Shown: positions 1 through 10,656 of the stretch, piece by piece | Position numbering within the stretch: the first letter of the stretch is position 1 | Layout: each line of letters starts with the position of its first letter | Assembly: GCA_026929865.2 (NCBI GenBank) | Contig: CM049417.1 | Coordinates: forward strand, 1,846,001 to 1,910,000 | Reading direction: 5' to 3' | Length of the DNA stretch: 64,000 nt | Source of the DNA: Hyperoplus lanceolatus | Lineage: Eukaryota > Chordata > Actinopteri > Uranoscopiformes > Ammodytidae | Translations under genes and position numbers: made by a program | Notes under the pieces: model-generated | What the model saw: only the letters and a program-made list of their open reading frames with translations | The model's database searches: none | Told to the model about the DNA's origin: nothing

Positions 1-1
1 T

Positions 2-310
2 AGAGCCAACGCCAGTGAGATGAAGGACTTCAGACCGGTGGCACTCACATCCATTCTCTCTAAGTGTATGGAGAGGGTGGTGTGTGATCACCTCACTTCT
101 ATGGTGGTGGACAAGCTTGACCCACTCCAGTTTGGCTATAAGGAGTGGAGGACGCCTGTTTGACTCTCCTGGACACCGTTTGCAGACAGCTGGACTCCCC
201 ACACTCCCACACACGGATTTTATTCATGGACTTTTCTTCCGCTTTTAACAGTCAACCCGGCCACCCTCTGCAACCGCCTTCTGGATCTACAAGTCAACCC
301 AGTGACATAT
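2..310 (+). pseudogene. LINE reverse-transcriptase fragment
   Basis: Conceptual translation from base 2 gives a stretch containing FRPVALTSILSKCMERVV, the fingers region typical of non-LTR retrotransposon reverse transcriptases. The match then jumps by one frame near base 145, where ACLTLLDTV and ILFMDFSSAFN continue the same domain (the latter is the usual aspartate-containing motif A region). The frameshift, the loss of the rest of the domain and the missing ends mark it as a dead 5'- and 3'-truncated LINE copy. The exact clade (Rex-like or L2-like) cannot be assigned from this fragment. Confidence 0.8.
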
Positions 311-926
311 TTCATGAGAAATTGGCAATACAATGGTTTAAGAGTTAATAACTGTCAATATATATGAAATACTAATATCTATTACTATGTATTGTAGAAA
401 ATACATTAAGTTATAATTTTCTAGCCAGTATGGCAAAGACCGTTCCTCAATCTTTTAGAATGACCCGACTGTAATGACTCATCTAGATATCATACAATTG
501 TCTTGGGTCACGAGGAAGCATTTTATATAAATACTCTCTAATATATTCCCTGCCCACAACTCTGAACGCAGTCTAGCTGTTATTGGCCGCGTTTCCCAGA
601 TGCGATCGTTCTTTGGGGCCAAAGAAGGGTCGAAAGAAGGGTTCGCCAAAGAAAGAAGGGTTCGCCAAAGAAGGAGCGTTAAGATACGGGTGTTTCCCAG
701 ATGGCTTCTTAAGTCCCTTCTTTGGAGAGCCGTAAGATGAAGCGAAAGAAGCATCGAAAGAAGTACTTTGGTGGGAGCTGTCCACCGCGGTCGTGCTGAA
801 ACTGAATAAATCGATGCCAGGCAAATCGATCACCCACCTCTTTATCAGCGCATAAGTCACACACAGCGCCCCGTGGTCCCCCGCACAGGTTCAATTAGTT
901 TAAGTATGTAGCGTTTGTGTGGGTGC

Positions 927-929
<3 letters not shown>

Positions 930-957
<28 letters not shown>
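930..957. repeat. (TG)n microsatellite
   Basis: An uninterrupted TG dinucleotide run inside the Harbinger element, 5' of the Myb-like ORF. Confidence 0.9.
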
Positions 958-1029
958 CCAACAGGTGTATCCAAGTAGTAATCAGGCCCATTAGCGCATA
1001 TATACCCCCGTGGATATAGGCACACATAT

Positions 1030-1924
1030 GTGAGAATGGAAAGAACCGGCGTCAAAAGAAGCAAGCGGGCACCGGCGTTTACCGCAGAGGAGATGGGCGT
1101 CTTGGTGGACGAGGTCTGGCAGCACCAGGATATCTTATTCGGGGGAACAAAGGGCAAAAAAAATATCACCGTCAAGAACCATGTTTGGAAGGCCATAGCC
1201 CAAAAGATGTCCCCCTCCAGCCCATGTGGTCTGCGTGACTGGGGCGCTATCCGAAAGAAGTGGCAGGAGTTCCAGAGCCAGACTAAGAGGAAGAGTGCCA
1301 AGGTGAGGAGCGAAGCCATGGGCACGGGTGGTGGAGCACCGGGTGGGACGACCCTCACTCCCGACGAGGAGAAAGTCCTCTCAATTATCGGGAAGACGGC
1401 CTCTGAAGGCATTAGTGGGGGCATCGATGTGCTGGGGACGGGGCTCTCATTAAGTGAGGATGAAGAGGAGCCATCCGGGAGCAGAGCAGGGACGTGCCCA
1501 CCAGGAGAGGACGACCCCCAACAACCATGGCCTGTCCCTGCGCCCAACCAGCAGGGCCCGGTGTCCGTATGCGTGGAGGCTCACGATGGCGGCCCGCGAT
1601 AAAACCTGCACCTGCAGTGAGACGCTGGTGCGCCTGGAGAGGGAGAAGCTGGAGGTGCTGCGGGGGATGGAGGGCCACCTCCAAAGACAAACTGCCCTGC
1701 AGGAAGAGGTGGTCCGGATGAAGCAGGAGAGGTTGGAGCTGCACCGGAGACACTGGCGCTTGCAGAGGCCCAGTTCAACCGTCCCTCCATCTCGGTGCCA
1801 ATCATCTTTCCCCAGGATTCAGGTATGGGTATTTCAATGTTTTATCTGCATTACCCAATGTATCCCGTTCAATTTCACTAATCAATCTCCCTTCATTGCA
1901 GGTGATGCAGAGGCCCAGCAGTAA
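1030..1924 (+). pseudogene. Myb/SANT-like DNA-binding protein of Harbinger element
   Basis: The ORF starting at 1030 reads a basic start, then FTAEEMGVLVDEVWQHQD, KNHVWKAIAQKM and WGAIRKKWQEFQSQTKRK. These are the tryptophan-spaced helices of the Myb/SANT-like domain that accompanies Harbinger transposases and helps bring the nuclease to the nucleus and element ends. It stops at 1600-1602. A coiled-coil continuation (LVRLEREKLEVLRG...) sits in the next frame from about 1590, so a frameshift or an unrecognised intron separates the halves. A possible small intron (GT at about 1825, AG before 1902) leads to a final stop at 1922-1924. Family assignment is good; integrity is doubtful. Confidence 0.7.
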
Positions 1925-2333
1925 ATGCAGCGCGGAGCCCCCCCCCCCCATCATATGGTTTCAATAAACTACTTTGGTTTCCTTTTCAACCATGTATTGT
2001 GTGGATCATTTTGCATTGAAATGAGGGTGTCAAATAGCAACAAAAGTCCCAGGCAATTTGTAATTTATCTAAGCGTAGGTTCATGACATGTGCGTATTGT
2101 GCGCCCTTTCAGCACAGCATGTTTTGCGCTAATTTCCCACTTGTTACATGGTCACCTCAGAAATGTGGGCACTATACTCCCACATACTGTATGCAACAAT
2201 ATTTCCTTAACAATCCAGTGCCATACTTTCAGGTAAAGCACCCGGACACTGAAGCAATTAATCAGTGTGCAGGAGTTACATGTAGCCTACATCTGCTGGT
2301 TCTGTTTATTTATTTCAGCCTTCAGGCCTGACG

Positions 2334-2404
2334 TGGTTGTGGGTTTATGGTTGTGGGTTTATGGTTGTGGGTTTATGGTTGTGGGTTTATGGTTGTGGGT
2401 TTAT
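2334..2404. repeat. 14-bp minisatellite
   Basis: The unit GGTTGTGGGTTTAT is repeated about five times head to tail inside the Harbinger element, downstream of the transposase C-terminus. It has no visible coding role. Confidence 0.85.
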
Positions 2405-3519
2405 TAGTGATCAGTGCTTGGCGACTTGTGGTGAAGGGGTAGGGGCTGGGGTTGTTGGACCTCAGAAGAGGTGGATAAGTTCCTGTCTGGTCTGGGCTCC
2501 GGCCTGTGCAGTACTGCTCGCACATTGCGGGGGCGGGGTTCGGGGCTTCGTCCTCTGAATGTTGCTCTTCAACAGGAGGCGGCTCATCTGCGCCAACGCG
2601 CACTGCAATGTTGTGCAGCATGGCGGTGACAACAATCACTTGGCAACACTTGATTGGTGACAAGCGCAGCCCCCGACGAACGATGAATGCACCTGAAGCG
2701 GGACTTCCAAATGCCAAACACCCGTTCGATCTTCGTCCTGGTGCTTGTGTGGGCTCTTGAATCTCTCCTCCTGTGGTGTTGCTGGGTTGGTTACCGGCGT
2801 GACGGGTAACTCCGGAGAGGGTAGCCACTGTCCCCTAGGATGATGCCCCGCCAAACACTCCTCTGCCAGCCTTCTGCCCCACAGCTGAGTTGGCCCACTG
2901 AAACTGTCGTGAGTGCTGCCTGGCCACCTGGCGACGTGTCAGTGATGAGGCCATTGTGATCCACCACCACCTGCGTGTTTATGGCCGCGTAGTGCTTGCG
3001 ACCAATCCAGCACGGATCCACCAGGGAGGGATTGTGGATTGGAATAAGGGTGCCATCTACCAGACCGATCACCCGGGGATCCCAGCCACTGCGTGGAACC
3101 CTTGGTGGACCATGCGGACCTCGTCCCGTGTGGTGGCCATCTTGATATGGGTCCGGGCATGGCGCAGGAGAAGTGGTGTCACAGCTGCCACACTCCGTGA
3201 CACCGGCCTTGCGAGGGGGGGCCGCCCCCACCACCTCCAGGAAGCTCCCCCGCGTAAACGAGAGAGCCAGGAGTGCACCTCCGGGCTGAGGGCAAAATGC
3301 GGAGGGGTTGTTTGGATGTGTGGAGACACCAGAGTTATTAGTCGTTGGATCTCCGCAGGGGCAGCCGGTACTTTGCCTGGACGGGGTCTGACAGCACGTC
3401 CAGTGGGGAGAAGTTCTGAGACGTGGGTTAATGTAAACCGTCTGGTTGGACGGCGGCGGCTGGTTGGCGGAGAATTTGCTGTATTGCAGCCATGGTTTCT
3501 CACACGCGGACTTTGGCAA
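2373..3519 (-). pseudogene. Harbinger transposase (DDE nuclease), frameshifted
   Basis: Minus-strand translation gives DPRVIGLVDGTLIPI followed by WIGRKHYAAINTQVV, the first-aspartate region of PIF/Harbinger (HARBI1-like) DDE nucleases. ILGDSGYPL lies about 60 residues on, which is the second aspartate. A downstream frame has VVTAMLHNIAVR, matching the helix near the C-terminus of the family. The three parts lie in different frames (3519-2791, 3503-3069, 2828-2373) and the region of the catalytic glutamate is not open. This is therefore a pseudogene with several frameshifts. It would have catalysed cut-and-paste at 3-bp targets, in agreement with the ATT duplication. Confidence 0.8.
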
Positions 3520-3956
3520 CGCCTTTATATAGAGTAGCAGGTGGATCCGCTCTCAGAGGTTCAGCTGAATTCAATTCAATCTGTTTCCTTGATATCTGTG
3601 AAATGCCACAGGGTTGTTGATGTTTTTATGTGTAGTACTATAAACTCTTGTGTGGGAAAACGTAAACCTGTAATTCATTAAAAAAAAAATCTCTATTAGT
3701 TTATGTTTATTGCGCCAGGTCCGCATTGAGCATTGTTTTATTATTTGAAAAGTGGAGGAAATAAATTTCCCTACGCGGCATGATCACTGAGATTTGGTCG
3801 CTAAGAAGGTTGAAAGAGTGGGTCAGTCCGTCGTACAGTTCCATTTAGTGAAAGTACTACTTTCTAAGAAGGAATCTGGGAAAGCATTCTTCTTCAGCGT
3901 TCTTAAGTGCGCCCAAGAGAACTGAAAGAGGCTCTTTGGGATTCTGGGAAGGGATT

Positions 3957-4109
3957 GTTTGTAAAGTTAAAATGTATAAACGTGAAATGAAACATGCGAA
4001 ATAGGAAAAAAAATATGTTTAGAGGACGACGTACCTGCTGCATGATGTTTCAGTCAGTACATTCGACTGCGCTGTGAAGTCTGTAAATCAGTAACAGGCA
4101 TATGTACAC

Positions 4110-4155
<46 letters not shown>

Positions 4156-5560
4156 CACAACTTAAAATGCTCTGGTTTATTAGCTTCATCAACAAGGACG
4201 TAGTTTGATTAGTTGATTTCATTTTAAATATGCGAGCAAAGAAAGTTATTTTTTAGATTTACTTATGTCAATGTTCCAAACTAAAGGCTAAAGCTAGCAA
4301 TGTAATGAATGAATAACTTTAAACATGATATGCTCAGTTTCACTTTTAGTGTTTTGGTCAACAGCTGAACTTTGAGCCAATTGTATAAAATTATACAGCT
4401 GCAATAAAACCAACCGTTGAACAATGTTCTACAGTACCAGCCCTTTGTGTACGTCTAAATAGAACTATCTGAAGAGCCTTACATGAGTTACAAGACATTT
4501 TTTTTTGTTTCTTTGTCTGCAAAGTGCAACATTTAGCATTTGATTCAAAAAAAGCAATTGAATACATTTCTAGTGACATTGTTATTGCTTTCAAAAATAT
4601 CCCCCGATCTCAAGCCATGCTGGATTAATTTTGGATGGTTTGCAGGTTAGACTAGTCTCGTTTTATAGGGATCTCTGGAAATTGCAGTTGGAAGATAAGA
4701 TATGATAAGAAAGGAGACACTGTAATGACCACTTTCTAACAGAGGTGTCCTGAAATACACTCCAACAAGTAAGGCTAAAAAGTGAAGATTTAAGTTAAAG
4801 ATGTAAATGCTTCTTCTGAAGGATGACGCTTCATACTTACTGCGGACGACTAGTTAAATCTACCTTTACGTCTGTTCTTGATTACGGTGATCTGTTTGAC
4901 ATACATGCATCAGCTCACTGTCTACAGATGTTACTGTGCATCATGAAGCTATGAGGTTCATTACAAACAGCAGGACCTTAACCCATCACTGTACACTGTA
5001 CTCCAAAGTTAACTGGCCTTCTTGTTTTAGCACTGTGAACTGCTGTCCATCTTGGCCAGGTCTCTCTTGCAGAAGATATTGTACAGACTAACCTGGTTGA
5101 ATAAAGGATAAATAAAGTGGGGATGAATGTTTAGCAGGTTTTTGGTATCCTTGCACGAAGTGAGGTTATTGAGTGCAATTATATAGTGATTTTATCCAAG
5201 CACAGTTCACAATTTCTTAATTTATACTTTACCACACTGACACACCGATTGCAGCAAGCAACCATGCAGGGCACTGGACTAACCAATGAGAAGAATCTTG
5301 ACTTTTGTGTCTTGTCTAAGAAGAATATGACATTAATACAGGAAGAGCTGCAGATTGAATCACCAACCATTGGCTAAGTGGAATGCTCTATCTACTAAGC
5401 CCCCCGCACCCAGGTTAAGCTAACTATAGGGATAGTTGAGGCAACTGTATGGGTGTTCGACCCCCTTTGAGTGCCTGTACGTCAAAGACTGACGACTAAA
5501 ATGAAGCAACTGAGACTGTGGCTCTAGCTTTTGCATCAACATCAAAAATAAACTGCACAG
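3957..5560. repeat. Upstream block of FcRL-A, duplicated elsewhere
   Basis: No gene is seen here. The stretch is the left copy of a long segmental duplication. Bases 3957 to about 4600 match 27611-28317, and about 4610 to 5110 match 32493-32790. The right copy is split only by the Gypsy insertion. A third, inverted, diverged copy of part of it is at about 48430-49060. It contains a GATA microsatellite (4108-4156). Confidence 0.75.
4108..4156. repeat. (GATA)n microsatellite
   Basis: About eleven perfect GATA units. The paralogous sequence at 27768-27775 has only one or two units, so the array expanded after the duplication. Confidence 0.9.
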
Positions 5561-5562
5561 GA

Positions 5563-5572
5563 AGAGGAAGTT
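5563..5572 (+). promoter_or_regulatory. PU.1/Ets-like box, FcRL-A promoter
   Basis: AGAGGAAGTT lies 71 bases before the ATG of FcRL-A and is conserved at 32995-33004 before FcRL-B. GAGGAAGT is the core favoured by the myeloid/B-cell Ets factor PU.1 (established knowledge). That it acts here is inference from its conservation and position. Confidence 0.45.
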
Positions 5573-5633
5573 CTCACCTACATATTTAGGTCGTACTTCA
5601 GTCTGATACTCAGACAGTCAGCAGAAAGACATC

Positions 5634-8487
5634 ATGGAGGTTACAGCTCTCTGCTTCATGCTGTGTGAGTACTGAGTCTAAGGCTGTACATACTTAATAC
5701 ATAATATACATAATATTAAGTGTACTTTGACTGATATTCAGTTTTGCTCTTTTGTTTATTCAGTGATGCTTCAATTCCCTCATCTGAGGGCACAAGTTTG
5801 GAACAACTCTACTCCGAAAAGTGGTAAGTGATGAATAAAAAACTCCATATGCTCCATCATTACGTTTGTCTTTCTGCATCATTCTCACCGTTTAAAGGGT
5901 GCAGGTTGAATATTGACCTAGACCTTCTACACTGGTTGCTCTTTATGATGTTCAGTTTAATTGTAATTAATGTCCATGTTGTACCAGAATGGATCTTGGA
6001 AAAGGTCCCAATTTAATAATTTACAATAAACCTACAATGATTTTTATGAAAATGTTGTTTCATCTGTCATAGACATAATGTATTCCAAGTTCTGAATGTT
6101 TCTTTCGGGGCATTTTGTCTTCCAGATGCAGATTTTCTTAGTATCGATCCAAACAGACTGCAACACTTTCTACGGGACCCTGTTTCTTTTGACTGTGGGG
6201 GGTCTCATGGCTCTAATACATTCAGATTGCTCAACAGTACTAATGGAGTTAAATGCAATACTAAGAAGATGCAGGGGTCCATCTGCACCGTTTACAGAAT
6301 CTATCAAGAAGACAATGGAGACTACTGGTGTGAAACTGATGGAGGAGAGAGAAGCAACACTGTCACAGTAACTGTCACTGGTACGTTTTTTGTATTTCTA
6401 AAACCACTACATGTCTTTTATGAACTTTATCAGGTTTCTCATTCAGGGCCTCCAGTTAACCTATCAAAAGAATTGTTCTCAGATCAATGATTTATGTGCA
6501 ATGTTTATATACTGTTTATATATGTATATATTTTTTTTGTTACAGATTATTGTTAAATGCATGGAGAGCTTAATGTGGTTGCATATTTTTGTCTTTTGGA
6601 TCTTGTAGATGAAGACATAAAAGCACAACCCGACTATTGACAAAAAAATGTAGTTGGAGTAGTAGTTAGAAACCCCTTGACTATACTGCAGTTACTGTTC
6701 AGTAACTCTACTAACAAGGTTGTGGGGTTCTTAATAGATATTACACGACCAGTTTAGACCAATTTCAAATAATTATTTTTAGGAATAAAGGTATTTATTA
6801 TTTGCACGCATTTATTTTATTCTAGCGCCACATGTTGTACTTCTACATACACTTTTGGTGAGTAGAGCCAATTGTCACAGTTATAAGATATTGCTTGTAC
6901 TATAGTTTACAGATTATTTTTCTACATTCTTCAGATGGTGCTGTGATCTTGGAGAGTCCTGCTCTTCCAGTAAGAGAGGGAGACAGTGTGACTATGCGAT
7001 GCAGGAACAAGACATCTTCCCTCCCTGCTGATTTCTATAAAGACAACGTCCTCATACTGGGGAGTCCTGCAGCGGAGATGACCATTAACAGTGTTTCAAA
7101 GTCCGATGAAGGAGTCTACAAGTGCAACATATCTGGTGTTGGAGGATCACCAGGAAGCTGGCTGGCTGTGAGAGGTGAGACATGACAGCGTTACAAAACA
7201 ATTATAATATTGTGCTAGGTCTAAGTAAGTAAGGCGTTATTCATATAGCACTTTTTGGAACATATTACAATAACAATGTGCTTCAAATACAAAATGTAAG
7301 TGAAAGAGGAATACAGGAAAAAAATTGAAAAATGTAGAACACAACACAAATAAAGTAACACAAAAAAATAACTGCATTGATATAAAAACACAACACATTG
7401 GAAATAGAAAACTAGACCAAAAGTAATCCATGAAAAGGCTTGCCTGTATCAGGGGGTTTTCAATATGGCCGGGATGGGTGCAGATGACGCATATTGGTGG
7501 CATATGAAATATTAAGTTGTTTGCCACTAAAACCCCTATCTCACTGGGCTGCGACTGTTTGCGACCAGTTGGAGACACAAAATTGCGACAAAATATGCCA
7601 ATTTGCGACAATTTTCACTTGCAGTCTCACTGAGTTGCTACTTACGACACGTTTGCGAATGTCCTCGCCGGGAGGTCGCATTTATGTCTCACGAACGTCT
7701 GGCGAGTGTCGCAGGAACAGAATGTCAGTCTCCTTTTTGTCTTAAAGCAGTCGCAATTTAGTTTCATATGTCGCCAAACACTCGCCAAACCCTCGCAAAG
7801 TTGTCTAACACTTCTCGCACTTTCTGACTCGCGGAGACTAAATTGAGAAGGGTTTGCGACGCGTGCGACACACCTGCGACCACTCTGAGACTATTTTGAG
7901 ACTGATTTGTCGCACACTTTTTTTGAACATGTTCAAAATTCATGCGACAAGACTGCGCGGCTCTGCGACTCATGCGAGGAAATTGAGACCTCCGCGAACG
8001 TTTGGAGACAGTTTAGAGACTCGTTTGCGAATGCAGTCTCCAACTTGTCGCAAACAGTCGCAGCTCAGTGAGATAGGGGCTTTACTAAAAATTGTGTAGT
8101 GTTTCTCTGTAAATCGGAATGAGTCTGTCAATGTGTTAAATGATTACTAATTCTTAGAGCCATCTGGACTTACATGGGATTTAAATGTGACCGTTTCCTG
8201 TTGCATACCTTTGCTTTTTTTCTTTTGCTTTGCAGTGTTTTTATATTCATGTTGTGAAACTTGAGCATGTTTAATTAATTCATTTAAACAAATAATAATT
8301 ATATTTTGTTATTTCTAATGTTACAGCAAATATCATCTCTCGATCAGCTCATGAAGAGTCCTGTCCATCTTTAGACCGCTCCGTTCTCATCATCCTCCAC
8401 TTGAGGACGGTTTTCACCATCGTTCTGGTTTCTCTGCAGCTGCTGCTGCTTGGACTGCTTCACCGTGGGAAACTCAGAGTCACATAA
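5634..8487 (+). CDS. Fc receptor-like protein A, short-tailed
   Basis: Five exons with phase-1 introns: 5634-5664, 5764-5823, 6126-6380, 6935-7174 and 8327-8487, giving 248 codons. The leader is split over two exons ([10 protein letters not shown] then [11 protein letters not shown]), as in FcR-family genes. Exon 3 is an Ig-like domain (SFDCGG ... GDYWCET). Exon 4 is a second one (SVTMRCRNK ... DEGVYKCNI) preceded by [14 protein letters not shown], a typical FcR second-domain start. Exon 5 has a stalk and a hydrophobic helix with an embedded arginine ([17 protein letters not shown]) and ends after only HRGKLRVT. It has no tyrosine motif, so it may need a partner adaptor such as FcR gamma (inference). 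It probably acts as a cell-surface receptor on leukocytes. It is paralogous to the gene at 33056, and the exact ortholog is not recognisable. Introns hold a MITE. Confidence 0.8.
7225..7460. repeat. Unclassified insert in FcRL-A intron 4
   Basis: This stretch is absent from the paralogous intron of FcRL-B, where the flanking sequences are nearly continuous (around 34530-34560). It contains a motif like TTCATATAGCACTTTTTGGAA that is common in degraded fish interspersed repeats. Class not determined. Confidence 0.4.
7530..8082. mobile_element. MITE with TA target duplication
   Basis: The ends are long inverted repeats: AAACCCCTATCTCACTG at the left and its near complement CAGTGAGATAGGGGCTT at the right, continuing inward through GCTGCGACTGTTTGCGAC. 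TA dinucleotides flank it (7528-7529 and 8083-8084). The paralogous FcRL-B intron lacks it. No ORF is seen. TA duplication suggests a Tc1/mariner-mobilised non-autonomous element (inference). Confidence 0.8.
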
Positions 8488-9700
8488 AAATATCTGATAC
8501 TCACATATACAAATAAAAAGTAGTTGTTAGCTGTTAAGATAAGGAGGCATTTTCTGGGAAACCTGTCAGATCAAAGGAAAATACTTTTTAAAAGGCACCA
8601 ATATATTTTAAATGTACAGTACGTATATATTTTATTTAAATCTATTTGTACTTTTTCTTTGTCCAAGTTGTGTGTAAAGTGTCGAACCTGAGTCACATGT
8701 TCATGAGGCTGTTAGACATTTTCTCACACAGAGAAAAGGTTAGAAACCACAGCAGCAATGACCGATGAAGGAACTATTTTTAAAAAGGCTAGATGACAGG
8801 TTTCTCAGCATATTTTATTTTGTGTTTAATTTAGGACTCTACAGCTATCAGTTATAATTTGAGCTTCTCATACACAGACCACCTTTTTTCAAGCAGAAGA
8901 ATTTGAAATGTACAAATTATTCTATTAACACAGAACAATATGTGACCAATATGTGTATTATTTATTTATATAGCTAATTAGGACAATTAGAAAACCAAAC
9001 ATTTATTCTCTCTCTCTTGACACAGACACAAAACAGAGGAAAAATGTACATTGTATATTCGATATCACTTGTTATACGTCTGATGAGTTTATCTGCTGTA
9101 GAGACATGACAACAATCCAAGTGTTGCATTTGTGTTACATCATATTTTTAATGTTGCTAGGATTGCTTCATCGTTAGCAACTCAGAGTCACATAAAAATA
9201 CCTAATACTCAAATATACAGTAAAAGTAAAATATAGTTTGGTCATTAAGATTATGACACATGCCCACCATGCTTTTAAGTCTGGAAAACCTGTCAGAACA
9301 GAGAAGATACTCTTTAAAATTGACCAATATATTTTTATATTTTATTTGATCCTTTTTTACTTTTACTTGTGTCCTGGTTCTGGTGTAAAATATCAAACCT
9401 CTGAGTCACATACTCATGCTTGCAGAGGTTGTTTGTCTTTTTCTCACTCAGAGAAAAGATTATAAACCACAGCAGCAATGACGATGAACAAACTATTTTT
9501 AAAAAGGCGAGATGATACTTTTCTCAGTATATGTTATTTTGTGTTTAATTGCGGACTCTACAGATGTACTAGTGATAATTTGAGCTTCTTAGATGTTGAA
9601 CACTGCTGTCTTTGTAACTCTGCTGAAAATGTGTATGTGCTGTGTTTATCTCTTACTGTTTTTGAAGTATTTGGATGAAATGGTTGTGTGCTGTTTGTTC
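8450..9700 (+). repeat. Local tandem duplication of FcRL-A 3' end
   Basis: Bases about 8455-8870 are repeated with divergence at about 9160-9570. Shared blocks include the last coding bases of FcRL-A (CTCAGAGTCACATAAAAATA) and, further on, AAACCACAGCAGCAATGAC and CTATTTTTAAAAAGGC. The second copy contains only the end of exon 5 and 3' flank, so it is not a gene. Confidence 0.8.
8512..8517 (+). promoter_or_regulatory. Polyadenylation signal of FcRL-A
   Basis: AATAAA lies 25 bases after the FcRL-A stop codon. Confidence 0.55.
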
Positions 9701-10584
9701 TTTTAACATTCAATTTGACCTTACTTTCATCCCCCACCCACCAAAAAACGTTTTGGTCTTTTGCCAGGCCTTAACAATTAGACGTTTTAATGACCTTCCT
9801 TGTTAAATAAATGTAAAGTAAAAAATAATCAAATAGAAATCATACACAAACTAAAAAACTAAAAAATTATATAATGCAGAAGAACCGCTATTTTAAAAAC
9901 AACACAAAGTTTGTACAGTACATAAAGTAAACGTAATCTATATCAACATCTTATTCAAATACATAGATTTTGCACAAATTACTGCATCAATGCAGCATGG
10001 GATGGAGGTAATCTTTTCCATGATATTCACATTTTTTAGATGCACCTGTATATATATATTCATATAATGTTGTTGTGGTTTCTACAAAGAAGGAGTGAGG
10101 AGTGTTGTGCCTGATAATTAAAATGATTCGTGTTTTCAAGTTTGGCGGATAAAGGTACAAATGAACATTTCAGCATTCATCCATGGCATTATTTTTTTTA
10201 ATAATAACAATTTGGTATGGAGTGTGATCTGAGTTCATGTCTGTCTTTTCTAGTGTAGTTATAAGATAAAGTTGACTTGCAGTGGGTCTCATTTTTTGTA
10301 GCGATCCAATCCAGTGTCAGGTGCTGATACAGCCATAGCCTTATACACTTATCGCATATCAGACTGATATCACTGATCCTTATTTGAAAGGCTAGTAAGG
10401 CTAATTCCGGGTCTTTTAACCCCATGTTTTGGAATCAGTATCAGTATTGGCAGATATCCAAACAAAGTATTTAAATCAGATCAGAACTGGACAAATCAGT
10501 GAACAGACCTGTGCATCTCAATTTTCTTGTTTCAATTCCGATGTGTTGAAGACAAAACATCAATATTCTGTCCTGTTATCTTCT
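9700..10584. other. Intergenic spacer between convergent genes
   Basis: AT-rich sequence between the 3' ends of FcRL-A and BTNL-A. No convincing exon or repeat was recognised. Confidence 0.5.
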
Positions 10585-10656
10585 TTAGCGATTAGTGCTC
10601 CTTGTATTCCAAAAGATGCTTGAAGATCCATGGCTGCTGGAACTTCGGTTGAAAAC
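10585..10656 (-). other. BTNL-A probable last exon
   Basis: A polypyrimidine/AG acceptor precedes an in-frame 23-codon serine-rich end (FNRSSSSHGSSSIFW) and a TAA at 10587-10585. It is in phase 0, as D2 requires. No comparison copy is available, so confidence is moderate. Confidence 0.45.

Larger units (their letters stand above)
585..3953. mobile_element. PIF/Harbinger DNA transposon (decayed)
   Basis: The element encodes a Myb/SANT-like protein on the plus strand and a Harbinger-type nuclease on the minus strand, the two-gene layout of PIF/Harbinger transposons. It is bounded by the 3-bp target duplication ATT (582-584 and 3954-3956). A paralogous unfilled site near 27610 reads straight across with one ATT, which fixes the ends. 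The terminal sequences share TTCCCAGA in inverted orientation. A second imperfect inverted repeat lies inside (about 692-711 versus 3864-3884, sharing TTTCCCAGAT and CTTCTTA). Both genes carry frame breaks, so the copy is inactive. Confidence 0.85.

Noticed and set aside
7494..8099. ORFs of 60-80 codons in the FcRL-A intron
   Set aside because: They lie inside the MITE and are made of its CGC/GCGAC-rich inverted arms; no domain and no splice context.
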